64,000 bases of DNA from Sva-07 sp963741755 (GCA_963741755.1 CAVUJG010000016.1:21562-85561), one strand, 5' to 3'; shown: positions 27,744-37,033, counted from the stretch's first letter. The notes: a model not told the origin generated them from the letters alone. Made by a program: numbers and translations.

Positions 27744-27792
27744 CGAAATTCGGAGCCACGATCGCGCCGCGCAATGTCTGCTCCGAATTTCG
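27744..27792. repeat. Perfect 13-bp inverted repeat before crtI
   Basis: CGAAATTCGGAGC (27744-27756) and its exact reverse complement (27780-27792), loop 23 nt, in the 113-nt gap between the prenyl synthase and crtI. No T-tract follows. It could be an operator, a leader hairpin or a relict element. Confidence 0.75.
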
Positions 27793-27836
27793 GATCAGGG
27801 CGGGCGATCCGCTCGAGCCTTGGCATCGAGGACGCG

Positions 27837-29312
27837 ATGAAGGTCGTCGTCGTCGGTGCCGGATTGGGCGGTCTGTCAGCGGCAGCGCACCTCGTCGGCG
27901 CTGGCCACGACGTGACGATCGTCGAACGCGACGCCATCCCGGGTGGACGTGCGGGCATGATCACCGAGCAGGGGTTCCGGCTCGACAACGGACCCACCGT
28001 GCTCACGATGCCGAACCTGCTCGAGGAGGCCTTCAACGCGGCGGGCGCCGAGATGAAGGACTTCGTCACGATCAACCCGGTCGACCCGATGTATCGGGCG
28101 GTGTACGCCGACGGTTCGACATTGTTCGTGCGCCACGGTCGCGAGGCGATGACCCAGGAGATCCGCGAGTTCTCCGGGGCCAAGGACGCCGAGGCGTTCG
28201 GCCGGTTCTGTGTCTGGCTCGAACAGCTCTACCGAGCCGAGATGGACTCGTTCATCGACGCCAACTTCGACACGCCCCTCGACCTGATCAAGCCCTGGAA
28301 GTCGGGTCTCGAACTCGTCAAACTCGGTGGCTTCGGCAAGCTCGGCAAGAAGGTGGCGTCGTTCTTCGACGACGAGCGCCTGCAGCGCATCTTCAGCTTC
28401 CAGTCGATGTACGCCGGCTTGGCCCCCTACGAGGCCCTCGCCCTGTACGCCGTGATCACCTACATGGACTCCGTCGAAGGCGTGTTCGTGCCCGAGGGCG
28501 GCATGCACATGATGGCTGCCGGTCTTGCGGATGCGGTCACCGCCGCTGGCGTCGAGATCCGCTACTCGTCGCCGGTCACACGCATCCTGCGCACACCCGG
28601 CGGTGCCGTCACCGGCGTCGAGATCGGCGCATCCGAGCGCCTCGATGCCGACGCGGTCGTGTGCAACGTCGACCTCCCGGTTGCCTATCGCGAGTTGCTC
28701 CCGGGCATCGACGCACCGCGAACGGCACGCAAAGGCAAGTACTCACCGTCGTGCCTGCTGTGGGTCGCCGGCGTGAAGGGCCTTCCGCCGGCCGACGCGA
28801 GCCATCACAACATCCACTTCGGCGAGGACTGGGATGGGTCGTTCAAGGCGCTGATCGACGACGGCGTCCGTATGCCCGACCCGTCGATCCTGGTCACGTT
28901 GCACAGCCTCGACGACCGTTCGCTCGCCCCGGACGGTCACTCGAGCATCTACGTGCTCGAGCCCACACCGAACCTCAGCGGCACCATCGACTGGTCGAAG
29001 GAGCGCGACACCATCGTCGACAGCCTGCGCAGGCGGGTCGACTCGCTCGGCTACCCGACCGACGTCGTCGTCGAGGAGATCTACGACCCGCAGGACTGGG
29101 AGCGCATGGGCATGGAGCAGGGCACGCCGTTCGCGCTCGCCCACACGTTCTTCCAGACCGGACCGTTCCGCCCGAACAACGTCAACAAGAAGGTGCCGGG
29201 CCTCGTGTTCACCGGTTCGTCGACGCTGCCGGGCGTTGGCGTCCCGATGGTGCTGGTGTCGGGCAAGCTCGCCGCCCAGCGCGTCGACCAGTACGCACGG
29301 CAGCGCCGCTGA
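27837..29312 (+). CDS. crtI: Phytoene desaturase
   Basis: 491 residues, FAD-dependent CrtI family. The Rossmann motif is VVVVGAGLGGLSAAAHL, then PGGRAGMITEQGFRLDNGPTVLTMP; the C-terminal FAD segment is GLVFTGSSTLPGVGVPMVLVSG. It introduces up to four double bonds into phytoene to give neurosporene or lycopene. The ATG at 27837 places the dinucleotide motif at the usual position. The next gene starts in the TGATG overlap. Confidence 0.94.
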   Translation: MKVVVVGAGLGGLSAAAHLVGAGHDVTIVERDAIPGGRAGMITEQGFRLDNGPTVLTMPNLLEEAFNAAGAEMKDFVTINPVDPMYRAVYADGSTLFVRHGREAMTQEIREFSGAKDAEAFGRFCVWLEQLYRAEMDSFIDANFDTPLDLIKPWKSGLELVKLGGFGKLGKKVASFFDDERLQRIFSFQSMYAGLAPYEALALYAVITYMDSVEGVFVPEGGMHMMAAGLADAVTAAGVEIRYSSPVTRILRTPGGAVTGVEIGASERLDADAVVCNVDLPVAYRELLPGIDAPRTARKGKYSPSCLLWVAGVKGLPPADASHHNIHFGEDWDGSFKALIDDGVRMPDPSILVTLHSLDDRSLAPDGHSSIYVLEPTPNLSGTIDWSKERDTIVDSLRRRVDSLGYPTDVVVEEIYDPQDWERMGMEQGTPFALAHTFFQTGPFRPNNVNKKVPGLVFTGSSTLPGVGVPMVLVSGKLAAQRVDQYARQRR

Positions 29313-30247
29313 TGCCCAGCGTGCCGTTCCGACGTGCGGCGAAGCCACCAACGCCGACGACCCACTCACTGCCGACCGGACCGGTGACGCTCGACGAGAG
29401 CTACGAGCTCTGCCGGGAGTTCAACAAGCGCCACGGCACCACGTACTACTGGTCGACCAAGGTGCTGCCGAAGATCAAGCAGCACCACGTGCATGCGCTG
29501 TACGCCTTCGCCCGATACGCCGACGACATCGTCGACGAGATCCCGTCGCAGGGTGGGCGAGACGTGCCGACCGAGGTTCGCGCCGCGGCCCTCGCCGACT
29601 TCGGCGACCGGTTCTTCACCGACGTCGACGCCGGCAAGTCGGATGACCCGGTGCTCAAGGCAGTCGTGCACACGGTACGAGCCTTCGACATCGACATCGA
29701 GGCGTTCCATCGGTTCCTCCGGTCGATGACGATGGACCTCACCGTCGAGTCGTACGCGACCTGGGACGACCTGCTGGTCTACATGGACGGCTCGGCCGCC
29801 GTGATCGGCGAGATGATGCTGCCGATCCTCGAGCCGACCGACTACGACACGGCGCTTCCGCATGCGCGTGACCTCGGCAATGCGTTCCAGCTGACGAACT
29901 TCCTTCGCGACATCGACGAAGACCTCGACCGCGGCCGCCAGTACATCCCGCTGGAGGACTCCGAACGATTCGGGGTCGATCTCACGCAGCGGCGCGTCAG
30001 CCCCGAATTCGTCGCGTTGATGCAGTTCGAGATCGACCGTTGCCGTGAGTTGTACCGCTCGGCGCAGATCGGCATCGACATGCTGCCGGACCGCTCGGCG
30101 AAGTGCGTCGGCGCCGCGCACGCGCTGTACGGGCGGATCCTCGACAAGATCGAGGCGCAGGACTACGACGTGTTCACCTCGCGAGCAAGCGTGTCGACCA
30201 CCGAGAAAGCGACGATGGTCGCCAAGCTCCTCTCACCGTTCTCGTGA
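29312..30247 (+). CDS. crtB: Phytoene synthase
   Basis: 311 residues, head-to-head prenyl synthase. The two Asp-rich motifs are ARYADDIVDE (about residues 68-77) and NFLRDIDEDLDRGRQYIP (about 195-212), with the family signatures YYWSTKVLPKIKQ and GSAAVIGEMM. It condenses two GGPP to phytoene. ATG 29312 overlaps the crtI stop by one base; its own last codons lie in an 18-bp inverted repeat. Confidence 0.95.
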   Translation: MPSVPFRRAAKPPTPTTHSLPTGPVTLDESYELCREFNKRHGTTYYWSTKVLPKIKQHHVHALYAFARYADDIVDEIPSQGGRDVPTEVRAAALADFGDRFFTDVDAGKSDDPVLKAVVHTVRAFDIDIEAFHRFLRSMTMDLTVESYATWDDLLVYMDGSAAVIGEMMLPILEPTDYDTALPHARDLGNAFQLTNFLRDIDEDLDRGRQYIPLEDSERFGVDLTQRRVSPEFVALMQFEIDRCRELYRSAQIGIDMLPDRSAKCVGAAHALYGRILDKIEAQDYDVFTSRASVSTTEKATMVAKLLSPFS

Positions 30248-30290
30248 ACAACTCCCCGGACAGAGCGCACACTTGTTCACGAGAACGGTG
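30234..30290. repeat. Perfect 18-bp inverted repeat across the crtB end
   Basis: CACCGTTCTCGTGAACAA (30234-30251) and its exact reverse complement (30273-30290) with a 21-nt loop. The left arm encodes the end of crtB and carries both its stop codon and the GTG start of the next gene. As RNA this would sequester the cruF start. Confidence 0.85.
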
Positions 30291-31039
30291 GGCGGGTTGG
30301 GTCGCAGGCGGGGCGAGCGTGGCCACCGTCGCTGGGATGATCGCGACGCCGCTGCTGCCGCAGGGCGGGCGGGCACGAAAGGTGCTGTCGACGGTGGTCG
30401 TGGTCGGGTCGTTCACCACGACGACTGCCAACGCCGTGCGGCGCTGGGGTGCCGCCCGAGCCGGAACCGCCGCCGTTGCAACCGCCGCGGCGACCACGGC
30501 GGTCGAGCGCATCGGCACGGCAACGGCGATCCCGTTCGGGCGCTACGCGTACACGCGAGCCCTGCAGCCGCAGGTGGCGCACGTGCCGGCGATCGTGCCG
30601 CTGGCATGGTTCGCGCTCGGCTTGCCGGCGCGTGAGACCGCGCACGCGGCGCTCGGCGAACGGTCGACCGCGGCGAAGCGGATCGCGCTCGGGCTCGGCG
30701 GCGCTGACCGCGTGGGATCTGTTCCTCGATCCGCAGATGGTCGGCGAGGGCTACTGGGTCTGGGCGCGGCGGGGCGTCTACCGCGGGATCCCGCTCACGA
30801 ACTACCTCGGCTGGTTCGTCACCGGCCTCGGCGTGATGGCGCTGCTCGAAGCGCTGCTCCCGCCCGCCGCGACGTCGACGGACGCCGACGGCGCACTGGT
30901 CGGCGAGTATGCGTACATGGGAGTGATGGAGACCATCGGGTTCGCCCGCTACTTCCGCGATCCGGTCGTCGCGGTCGTCGGCGGCCTCGGCATGCTCCCC
31001 GTCGCCGCTGCTGCCGTCGCAAGGAAGCTCGGTGCCTGA
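30244..31039 (+). pseudogene. cruF: CruF-like carotenoid 1,2-hydratase, one frame break
   Basis: A DUF422/CruF-type membrane protein of about 265 residues, in two frames. The first part contains GTATAIPFGRYAYTRALQPQ and VPAIVPLAWFALGLPARET; from about 30695 the second continues as LTAWDLFLDPQMVGEGYWVW, NYLGWFVTG and ends AVARKLGA. Deleting one base in the GGG near 30690 joins them as ALGSAALTAW, so an overcalled G is likely. Family members hydrate the 1,2 double bond at the psi end of acyclic carotenoids. The GTG start overlaps crtB by four bases. Confidence 0.75.
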
Positions 31040-32522
31040 GTTACAACAGGGGTCAGACCCGCGATGTAATCCGGCGAACGTCGCGGTGGTCGGCGGTGGT
31101 GTCGGCGGGCTGGCGGCGGCGATCCGGCTGCGAGCGCTCGGCCACGACGTCACCGTGTTCGAGCGCAGCGAGGTGGTCGGCGGCAAGCTCGCCACGCACG
31201 AGGCCGACGGGTACACGTTCGACATCGGCCCGTCGCTCGTCACGCTGCCGCACGTGTTCGATGACGTGTTCCGCGCCGCGGGCACGTCGCTCGACGAGCA
31301 GATCGATCTCGTCCGACTCGACCCGCAGTTCGTCTACCACTGGCCCGACGGTTCGTCGCTGATCGTCCCCGATGGCGACGACGACACCGCCACGGCGTTC
31401 GACGAGTTCTCGCCCGGGGCCGGCGAACAGTGGCGCTCATTCGATGCACGGGGTCGTCGAATCTGGGACGTCGCCGACCGGACATTCTTCGCCGGGCCGA
31501 TGTCGAACCCGTGGGCGCTCGCGAAGCGGATGCGCTCACCCTTCGACCTCAGCGCGATCGACCCGATGCGCACGCTGCACCGCTCGGCCGAGTCGTTCTT
31601 CGACGATCCCCGCCTCGTCCAGTGGGCCGGGCGCTACGCCACCTATTCCGGGTCGTCGCCATACGCAGCACCGGCGACACTCGCCTGCATCCCGCACATC
31701 GAGGCCCGCTTCGGTTGCTGGTACCCGATGGGCGGCCTCGACGCGTTGCGCGCTGCGTTCGAACGAGTTGCGCTCGACACCGGGGTCGTGATCCGCACCG
31801 GCACGGACGTCGCTCGGATCCTTGCGCCCGACGGCGGCGCGGTCAGCGGCGTGGCGTTGGCCGACGGCTCCGTCGAGCCCGCCGACATCGTCATCGCCAA
31901 CACCGACGCTGAGCACCTGTACGCCGACCTGCTGCCCGATGATGCCGCGCTGAAGCGGGTTCGTCGGGCGAAGCGATCGACGAGCGGTTTCGTGCTGTGC
32001 GTGGGCGTTCGGGGTCTCACCCCGGGCCTCCAACACCACAACGTCTGGTTCTCCGACGGCTATCGCGCCGAGTACGACCAGCTCGACGCCGGAGAATTGG
32101 CGGACGACCCGACGATCTACGCGTGCGTGTCGTCGGTGACCGATTCGAGCCAGGCGCCTGATGGATGCGAGAACTGGTTCCTGCTCGTCAACACGCCACC
32201 AGACGTCGAGATCGACGCCGACGTCTACGGCGATCTCGTGCTCGACCGCCTCGCCACACGCCGGGTCGACCTGCGGCCACGCATCGAACTCCGCCACACC
32301 ATGACGCCGTCCGACATCGAGCGGCGGTACCGCTCGCCGGGCGGTGCAATCTACGGCACGTCATCGAATGGAAAGCGAGCAGCGTTCGTCAGGCCCGCCA
32401 ACCGCGGCGCTCGACCCGGGCTGTATCTCGTCGGCGGATCGAGCCATCCCGGCGGCGGTCTGCCCCTCGTGACGACGAGCGCAAAGATCGTGACGGAGAT
32501 GATCACCGAGGACCTTCGATGA
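31032..32522 (+). CDS. CrtI-family carotenoid desaturase (CrtD-like)
   Basis: 496 residues, second CrtI-type flavoprotein: VAVVGGGVGGLAAAIRLRALG, GGKLATHEADGYTFDIGPSLVTLP, and the C-terminal FAD motif GLYLVGGSSHPGGGLPLVTTSAK. It is more CrtD/CrtN-like than CrtI; with cruF and a GT2 next to it a 3,4-desaturase acting on a hydroxylated end is reasonable. The apparent start, GTG 31032, is followed by a GGGTCAGACCC palindrome (31040-31072) that would encode LQQGSDPRCNP before the Rossmann strand; a start further downstream is possible but no good one is evident before the motif. Confidence 0.82.
   Translation: MPELQQGSDPRCNPANVAVVGGGVGGLAAAIRLRALGHDVTVFERSEVVGGKLATHEADGYTFDIGPSLVTLPHVFDDVFRAAGTSLDEQIDLVRLDPQFVYHWPDGSSLIVPDGDDDTATAFDEFSPGAGEQWRSFDARGRRIWDVADRTFFAGPMSNPWALAKRMRSPFDLSAIDPMRTLHRSAESFFDDPRLVQWAGRYATYSGSSPYAAPATLACIPHIEARFGCWYPMGGLDALRAAFERVALDTGVVIRTGTDVARILAPDGGAVSGVALADGSVEPADIVIANTDAEHLYADLLPDDAALKRVRRAKRSTSGFVLCVGVRGLTPGLQHHNVWFSDGYRAEYDQLDAGELADDPTIYACVSSVTDSSQAPDGCENWFLLVNTPPDVEIDADVYGDLVLDRLATRRVDLRPRIELRHTMTPSDIERRYRSPGGAIYGTSSNGKRAAFVRPANRGARPGLYLVGGSSHPGGGLPLVTTSAKIVTEMITEDLR
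31040..31072. repeat. GGGTCAGACCC palindrome inside the CrtD-like 5' end
   Basis: Third copy of the repeat at 2485-2569, with TTACAAC on the left and GATGTAATC on the right. It lies in frame within the first codons of the desaturase gene. Confidence 0.8.
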
Positions 32523-33622
32523 CCGTCGGCCGGGTCGTCGGCAAGACCGTCCGCTTGGCGTCGATCATCGCTCGGCTCACAGCCGGCGCCGTGGCGATCA
32601 GTCGGATCGCCCGCGCCGCCACGGTCGACCCGCCGGTCCGCCCGACGCTCACACCGATGCAGACGATCAGCGTCGTGGTTCCGGCTCGGGATGAAGCGCT
32701 CCGCATCGGGCCCCTGCTCGCGGCGATCGTCGGCGCGCCCGGCGTCGGCGAGGTGATCGTGGTCGACGACCAGTCGAGCGACGGCACGGCTGAGTTGGCA
32801 CGTCGCGCAGGAGCCACCGTGATCTCCGGTGCCCCCCTGCCCGATGGTTGGGCCGGCAAGGCCTGGGCGTTGCAGCAGGGAATCGAGGCGGCCCGCTCGG
32901 ACTGGGTGGTCACGCTCGATGCCGATGCTCGCCCCGACCCTCGCCTCCCGACGGCACTGGTCGCACGAGCCGTCGCCGACCGAAGCGACCTCCTCACGGT
33001 CGGCGGTCGATTCGAGTGTCCGACACCGGGGAGTCGCTGGCTGCACCCCGCCATGCTCACCACGCTCGTCTACCGGTTCGGTCCGCCCGGCACTTCGGCC
33101 TCCCGCCCCGACCGAACGATGGCGAACGGCCAGTGCATGGCATTCCCCAGGGAGGCGTTCCTCTCAGCCGGCGCCATGGGGCGGGTGCGATCCGAGGTCG
33201 TCGAGGACCTGGCGCTCGCGCGTCGGATGGCCATTGACGGCCGTCGTGTGGGATTTCTCGACGCCAGTGAGTTGCTCAGCGTGCGCATGTTCGAGTCGCT
33301 GGGAGATGCCTGGAGAGGATGGGGACGATCGCTCGCCCTACCCGGCGTCGAGCCTCGCAACCGGCAGCTGGTCGATCTCGCGATCGTCGCACTCGCACAG
33401 GTGCTCCCGATCCCGCGACTGCTCCTGCGGCGCGGCGACGTGATCGACGTCGTCCTCGCTGCCGTACGGCTCGGCACGCTGGCCGGAACCCGGCGCGCCT
33501 ACGACCGCACCGACGCCCCCTATTGGCTGAGCCCGCTCGCCGATCCGGTGGCAGCCGTCGCGATCGCCGGCGGCATCGCCCGCCGCGGACGCCAGACGTG
33601 GCGCGGCCGTAGTTACGCCTGA
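32519..33622 (+). CDS. Family 2 glycosyltransferase, probable carotenoid glycosylation
   Basis: 367 residues. GT-A nucleotide-binding motifs ISVVVPARDEA, VIVVDDQSSDGTAE, the DXD-type VTLDADARPDP and the late Glu-Asp in VVEDLALARR. Hydrophobic stretches near the N-terminus and in the last 90 residues suggest membrane association. It overlaps the desaturase by four bases. Membrane GT2 proteins next to cruF are usually CruG-type and glycosylate the hydroxyl introduced by CruF; that is inferred from context. It ends overlapping plsY tail to tail by ten bases. Confidence 0.8.
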   Translation: MTVGRVVGKTVRLASIIARLTAGAVAISRIARAATVDPPVRPTLTPMQTISVVVPARDEALRIGPLLAAIVGAPGVGEVIVVDDQSSDGTAELARRAGATVISGAPLPDGWAGKAWALQQGIEAARSDWVVTLDADARPDPRLPTALVARAVADRSDLLTVGGRFECPTPGSRWLHPAMLTTLVYRFGPPGTSASRPDRTMANGQCMAFPREAFLSAGAMGRVRSEVVEDLALARRMAIDGRRVGFLDASELLSVRMFESLGDAWRGWGRSLALPGVEPRNRQLVDLAIVALAQVLPIPRLLLRRGDVIDVVLAAVRLGTLAGTRRAYDRTDAPYWLSPLADPVAAVAIAGGIARRGRQTWRGRSYA

Positions 33623-34212
33623 GCACTCGCCTGTCGGCGGTCGGCGACTGCGGCCATCGCGAAGCGCAGCCCGATGAACGTCATCAGCACGCCGGTGGCC
33701 GCGGTTCGGTACGGTCCCTCGACCACGAGCTGCACGATCGGGAATGCGACGAAACCGACCCGAGCCGCGACGGCGAACGACCGACGGATCACGAACGTCA
33801 CGAGCAAGATGCCGATGCTGATGACGAACGGGATCGTCGCGAAGACCGCAGCGCCACCGGCGAACGTGAGGATGCTGCGCCCACCGCGGAAGCGGGCGAA
33901 CACCGGGAACGCATGGCCGACCATCGCCGCTCCACACCCGACGTACGCGAGGCCCCACACACCCGGCGCCGCCAGCGCGGTTCCGACGAGCGCTGCCGCA
34001 ACACCCTTCGCGCTGTCGCCGATGAACACCGGGATCGCAGCTCGGCGACCCAACGTCTCACGCGCGTTCCAGAAGCCGGGGTTGCGGTCGCCGACCTCGC
34101 GCAAATCGATCCGCGAGCGACGCGATGCCACGAGGTTGGCGATCGGGATCGACCCGATCAGATAGCCGACCACGATCGTGACGACGACCGTGACTGTCTG
34201 CTCGGCGTCCAT
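33613..34212 (-). CDS. plsY: PlsY-like glycerol-3-phosphate acyltransferase
   Basis: 199 residues, five to six membrane helices. The three PlsY motifs are recognisable but altered: GYLIGSIPIANLVA, DRNPGFWNA (normally GSGNPGATN) and GHAFPVFARFRGGR (normally GHxxPVFLxFKGGKG). The enzyme class acylates glycerol-3-phosphate from acyl phosphate. ATG 34212 is chosen; 34257 is the open limit. It faces the GT2 gene and diverges from the crtA-like gene with 21 nt between. Motif changes leave some doubt about the substrate. Confidence 0.7.
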   Translation of the reverse strand: MDAEQTVTVVVTIVVGYLIGSIPIANLVASRRSRIDLREVGDRNPGFWNARETLGRRAAIPVFIGDSAKGVAAALVGTALAAPGVWGLAYVGCGAAMVGHAFPVFARFRGGRSILTFAGGAAVFATIPFVISIGILLVTFVIRRSFAVAARVGFVAFPIVQLVVEGPYRTAATGVLMTFIGLRFAMAAVADRRQASAQA

Positions 34213-34233
34213 CGGTGACAGCATGGCGCACAC

Positions 34234-34947
34234 ATGGGTCGCATCGCATCGTTCCACCTCATCGACGAACCGGCGTGGAAGACCCCGCTCGTGCTCGGCC
34301 GGCTCGGTGCCGACCGGCTCCGGCTCTCCCGCGTGCCCGGCCTGGCGTTCTGGCGGTTGCTGGGCACAGGCAGCGGTGACGACACCGGACGAGGTGCCGA
34401 CCTCTCACGCAGCGCACTGTTCGCCGTCTGGGACGACGAACAGCATCTCGATGCGTTCCTCGCCGACAGTTCGGTAGCGCGACGTTGGCGCGGCGCCGAG
34501 GAAAGTTGGCACGTCCGGCTCCGATCGATCGGCGGGCACGGCAGCTGGAAGGGATTCGAGCCGCTGAACGGCCTCGATCAGGGCACGCCGGACGGACCGG
34601 TGGCAATCATCACCCGAGCGAACGTCCGACGACGATCGTGGAAGGCGTTCGGCGCGGCCAGCGAGGTCGTCGACGCAGAGCTACATCGAGCCACCGGGCT
34701 CATCGACGTCGTCGGGATCGGCGAGACGCCTGTCGGCGCGCTGGCGACGTTCAGCCTCTGGGAGTCGCTGGCCGCCGCTCGCGAATTCGCCTACTCGATG
34801 CCCGACCACGTCGAGGTGATGCGCCGCACCCGCGCCGAGGACTGGTACTCCGAGGAGATGTTCGCCCGATTCGAGCCCTACGCGTCCGCTGGCACGTGGA
34901 ACGGTCGCGATCCGCTGGCGGGGAACACAGCGCAATCGCCGTCGTGA
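34234..34947 (+). CDS. CrtA-like spheroidene monooxygenase family protein
   Basis: 237 residues. The family landmarks are a start MGRIASFHLID, the central TRANVRRRSWKAF, GIGETPVGALATFSLWES, and the terminal FAYSMPDHVEVMRRTRAEDWYSEEMFARF. CrtA of purple bacteria adds a keto group to acyclic carotenoids and is a haem protein. Its position near a gene set for acyclic, hydroxylated carotenoids fits an additional oxygenation. It is on the plus strand after the divergent plsY. Confidence 0.75.
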   Translation: MGRIASFHLIDEPAWKTPLVLGRLGADRLRLSRVPGLAFWRLLGTGSGDDTGRGADLSRSALFAVWDDEQHLDAFLADSSVARRWRGAEESWHVRLRSIGGHGSWKGFEPLNGLDQGTPDGPVAIITRANVRRRSWKAFGAASEVVDAELHRATGLIDVVGIGETPVGALATFSLWESLAAAREFAYSMPDHVEVMRRTRAEDWYSEEMFARFEPYASAGTWNGRDPLAGNTAQSPS

Positions 34948-34991
34948 CGATCGACCCCCACCGATAACATCACGCCCTGCGCTTCCAGCGC

Positions 34992-35084
<93 letters not shown>

Positions 35085-35585
35085 CGGCATGAGGTCCCGA
35101 GGGGTTGGCCCACGGTTGCTGCACTCGTGGTGATTGACCGTGACCTCGGGCGTTGAGGAGTCGATCGCAACGTTCACCTCGGCGATCGTTCTCTCTGTCG
35201 AGCGCAGTTGACAACCCTGCGATGAACTCCGCTATCGCAGTCGGCATGCAAGATCGGCAGCGCTTGGCCAGCGGATACGTGCCTCTGTCCAGCGGGCTGA
35301 GGGTTCATCGCTCTGCGTACTTTGGAGCGGGGTGGATGCTCGGCGGGGAGTACTGCTTCGAGGTTGATCGAGTCGGGTAAGAGCGGACATGTCGGCAGGA
35401 GGGTGGAATTTCCTGTTGAGCCTCTCAACCTACCCAAGGCCGATGAGACCAGACCCGAGCGCCCGCTCGGGACACCACTATGACCCCGCCGGCGCCGACC
35501 CACCGCCAGATTTGTTGCGCACGGGCCAGCCGCCGGGCTGCCATCTGCTGTGTTTCCATCGAACTGTCGGCGGTTGCCGATGCGT
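35085..35585. other. 500-bp gap with no convincing gene
   Basis: Left end of the inserted DNA. There is a 52-codon frame at 35222-35380 without a ribosome-binding site or known motif. I see no integrase, terminator or repeat here. Confidence 0.5.
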
Positions 35586-36551
35586 TCAGCCCGTGGGATC
35601 GGGGCACGTGGTTCGACCGTCGCTCGACGGGATGGAGATCGGTACATCGGGGAACGGGAACTCCGAGATGTCACTCCACCCGTTGGCCTCGGCGAGTTCG
35701 GTGATCGTCACGCAGAACCGTTCGGCGATCATCACGGGGTAGTCGCCGGGGCTCACGATGTACTCGCACCCGTTGGTCACCATGCAGGCATCGGTGGGGC
35801 CGAGCAGGCTGGTGCTCGACTCGACGTCGGCCGGTGCAGCGTCGGCGATCGTGTCGCTCGGGATCGAGGCTGGTTCTCCGACCTTGTCGATGACGGCACC
35901 TTCGGGAATCGCGTAGCGGGCGACACCCCAGTTGATCGTGTCATTCCATTCGATGGGCGACACGAGCACCGCCCCGTCGTCGAGGACGACATCGAGGACC
36001 TCCGGTCGGGTGTCGCCCGCGATCATGACCACGAGTGTCTGCCCACCACCTGTCGGCACCACGAACACGCTCTCACCGGGGCGAGCGTTGTCGACCTGGC
36101 AGTCGGACCCGACCGGAGTCCGCCAGCACACCATCGGCTCCGCTGCGTTCATCTGGTCCTGATGCCAGGCGACGTCGAGGTCGGGTGCCAGCCGGTACCA
36201 CTCGGCGGGTGTCTCGGCGAGCACGGTGACCGGGACGTCGGTGAGATCGCCGGTGTCGGCGAGCGTGACGACTGGGGCGAGTGAACCCTGATCAGAACTC
36301 ACATCGGTTGGACCCGCCGCAGGTGCCGGTTCGTCGTCGCCGGAGCGAAAGCCCGCAACGAGTACGAGCCCGACGATCATCGCCGCTGCGGCCGAGCCGA
36401 TGATCCCCATGCGCCACCGCGATGCTCGGAGGTCGTTGTCGACCTCGAAGGACGAAAGTGACCGCGGCGCGTCGAGACCTGGCCCGCGATCCGGAACCGC
36501 GGCGGTGCGGTCGGCGTAGTGGTCGCGAAGTCGTTCTTCGAGCGTGATCAT
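35586..36551 (-). CDS. Membrane protein with C-terminal LysM-like domain
   Basis: 321 residues. The cytoplasmic N-terminus (about 45 residues, MITLEERLRDHYADRTAAVPD) precedes one transmembrane helix (MGIIGSAAAAMIVGLVLVAGF). An extracytoplasmic beta-rich domain follows, then a LysM-like module (YIVSPGDYPVMIAERFCVTITELAEANGW, IPSS). It overlaps the ECF sigma gene by four bases, so it is probably a membrane partner or anti-sigma factor; the zinc-binding anti-sigma motif is not present. It is carried in the tRNA-associated insertion. Confidence 0.65.
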   Translation of the reverse strand: MITLEERLRDHYADRTAAVPDRGPGLDAPRSLSSFEVDNDLRASRWRMGIIGSAAAAMIVGLVLVAGFRSGDDEPAPAAGPTDVSSDQGSLAPVVTLADTGDLTDVPVTVLAETPAEWYRLAPDLDVAWHQDQMNAAEPMVCWRTPVGSDCQVDNARPGESVFVVPTGGGQTLVVMIAGDTRPEVLDVVLDDGAVLVSPIEWNDTINWGVARYAIPEGAVIDKVGEPASIPSDTIADAAPADVESSTSLLGPTDACMVTNGCEYIVSPGDYPVMIAERFCVTITELAEANGWSDISEFPFPDVPISIPSSDGRTTCPDPTG

Positions 36552-37033
36552 GAATCCAGTTCCTTTCGGAGTGCGGCGAGGGCACGAGAAATGATCGAGC
36601 GCACCGATGCCGGTCGGCACCCGATGGCCTCGGCGATGTCGGCCTCGCTCAAGTCGAGGTGGAAGCGCAACACCAACGCAGCTTGTTGTCGCCATGACAA
36701 GGTGGCGAGCGCGTCGAAGAGTTCGTCGTACTCGGCGACGGCAGGCTCCGATCGCGGGAGTGGTGTACGGCGCACCACCGCACGGTGGCGCTGAACGTCG
36801 CGGCATCCGTTCACGACCGTCATACGCAGGTAGCCGCCCGGATTCCTCACCGACGCGTTCGTCGACTGCAACTTGACGAACGCGTCCTGGACAACCTCCT
36901 CGGCGATCGCCAACGAATCGGTGAGCACCAGCGCCACCTTCACCAGACGCGACCACTCCCGTTCGTAGAGCGCGGCAAGGTCGTCGCGTTCGGCTCGCTC
37001 CACCGCAACGCCGTTCGCCCCAGTTTCTGCCAT
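36548..37033 (-). CDS. ECF-family RNA polymerase sigma factor
   Basis: About 161 residues from ATG 37033. Region 2 has LYEREWSRLVKVALVLTDS, AEEVVQDAFVKLQ and RNPGGYLRMTVVNGCRDVQR. Region 4 has LATLSWRQQAALVLRFHLDLSEADIAEAIGCRPASVRSIISRALAALRK. It resembles SigE-type (SIG-like) actinobacterial ECFs. A downstream membrane protein overlaps it. Upstream frame extension to 37075 lacks similarity. Confidence 0.87.
   Translation of the reverse strand: MAETGANGVAVERAERDDLAALYEREWSRLVKVALVLTDSLAIAEEVVQDAFVKLQSTNASVRNPGGYLRMTVVNGCRDVQRHRAVVRRTPLPRSEPAVAEYDELFDALATLSWRQQAALVLRFHLDLSEADIAEAIGCRPASVRSIISRALAALRKELDS

Noticed and set aside
35222..35380. 52-codon plus-strand frame at the left end of the insertion
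   Set aside because: No ribosome-binding site, no recognisable motif and no coding bias; chance frame in a gap.
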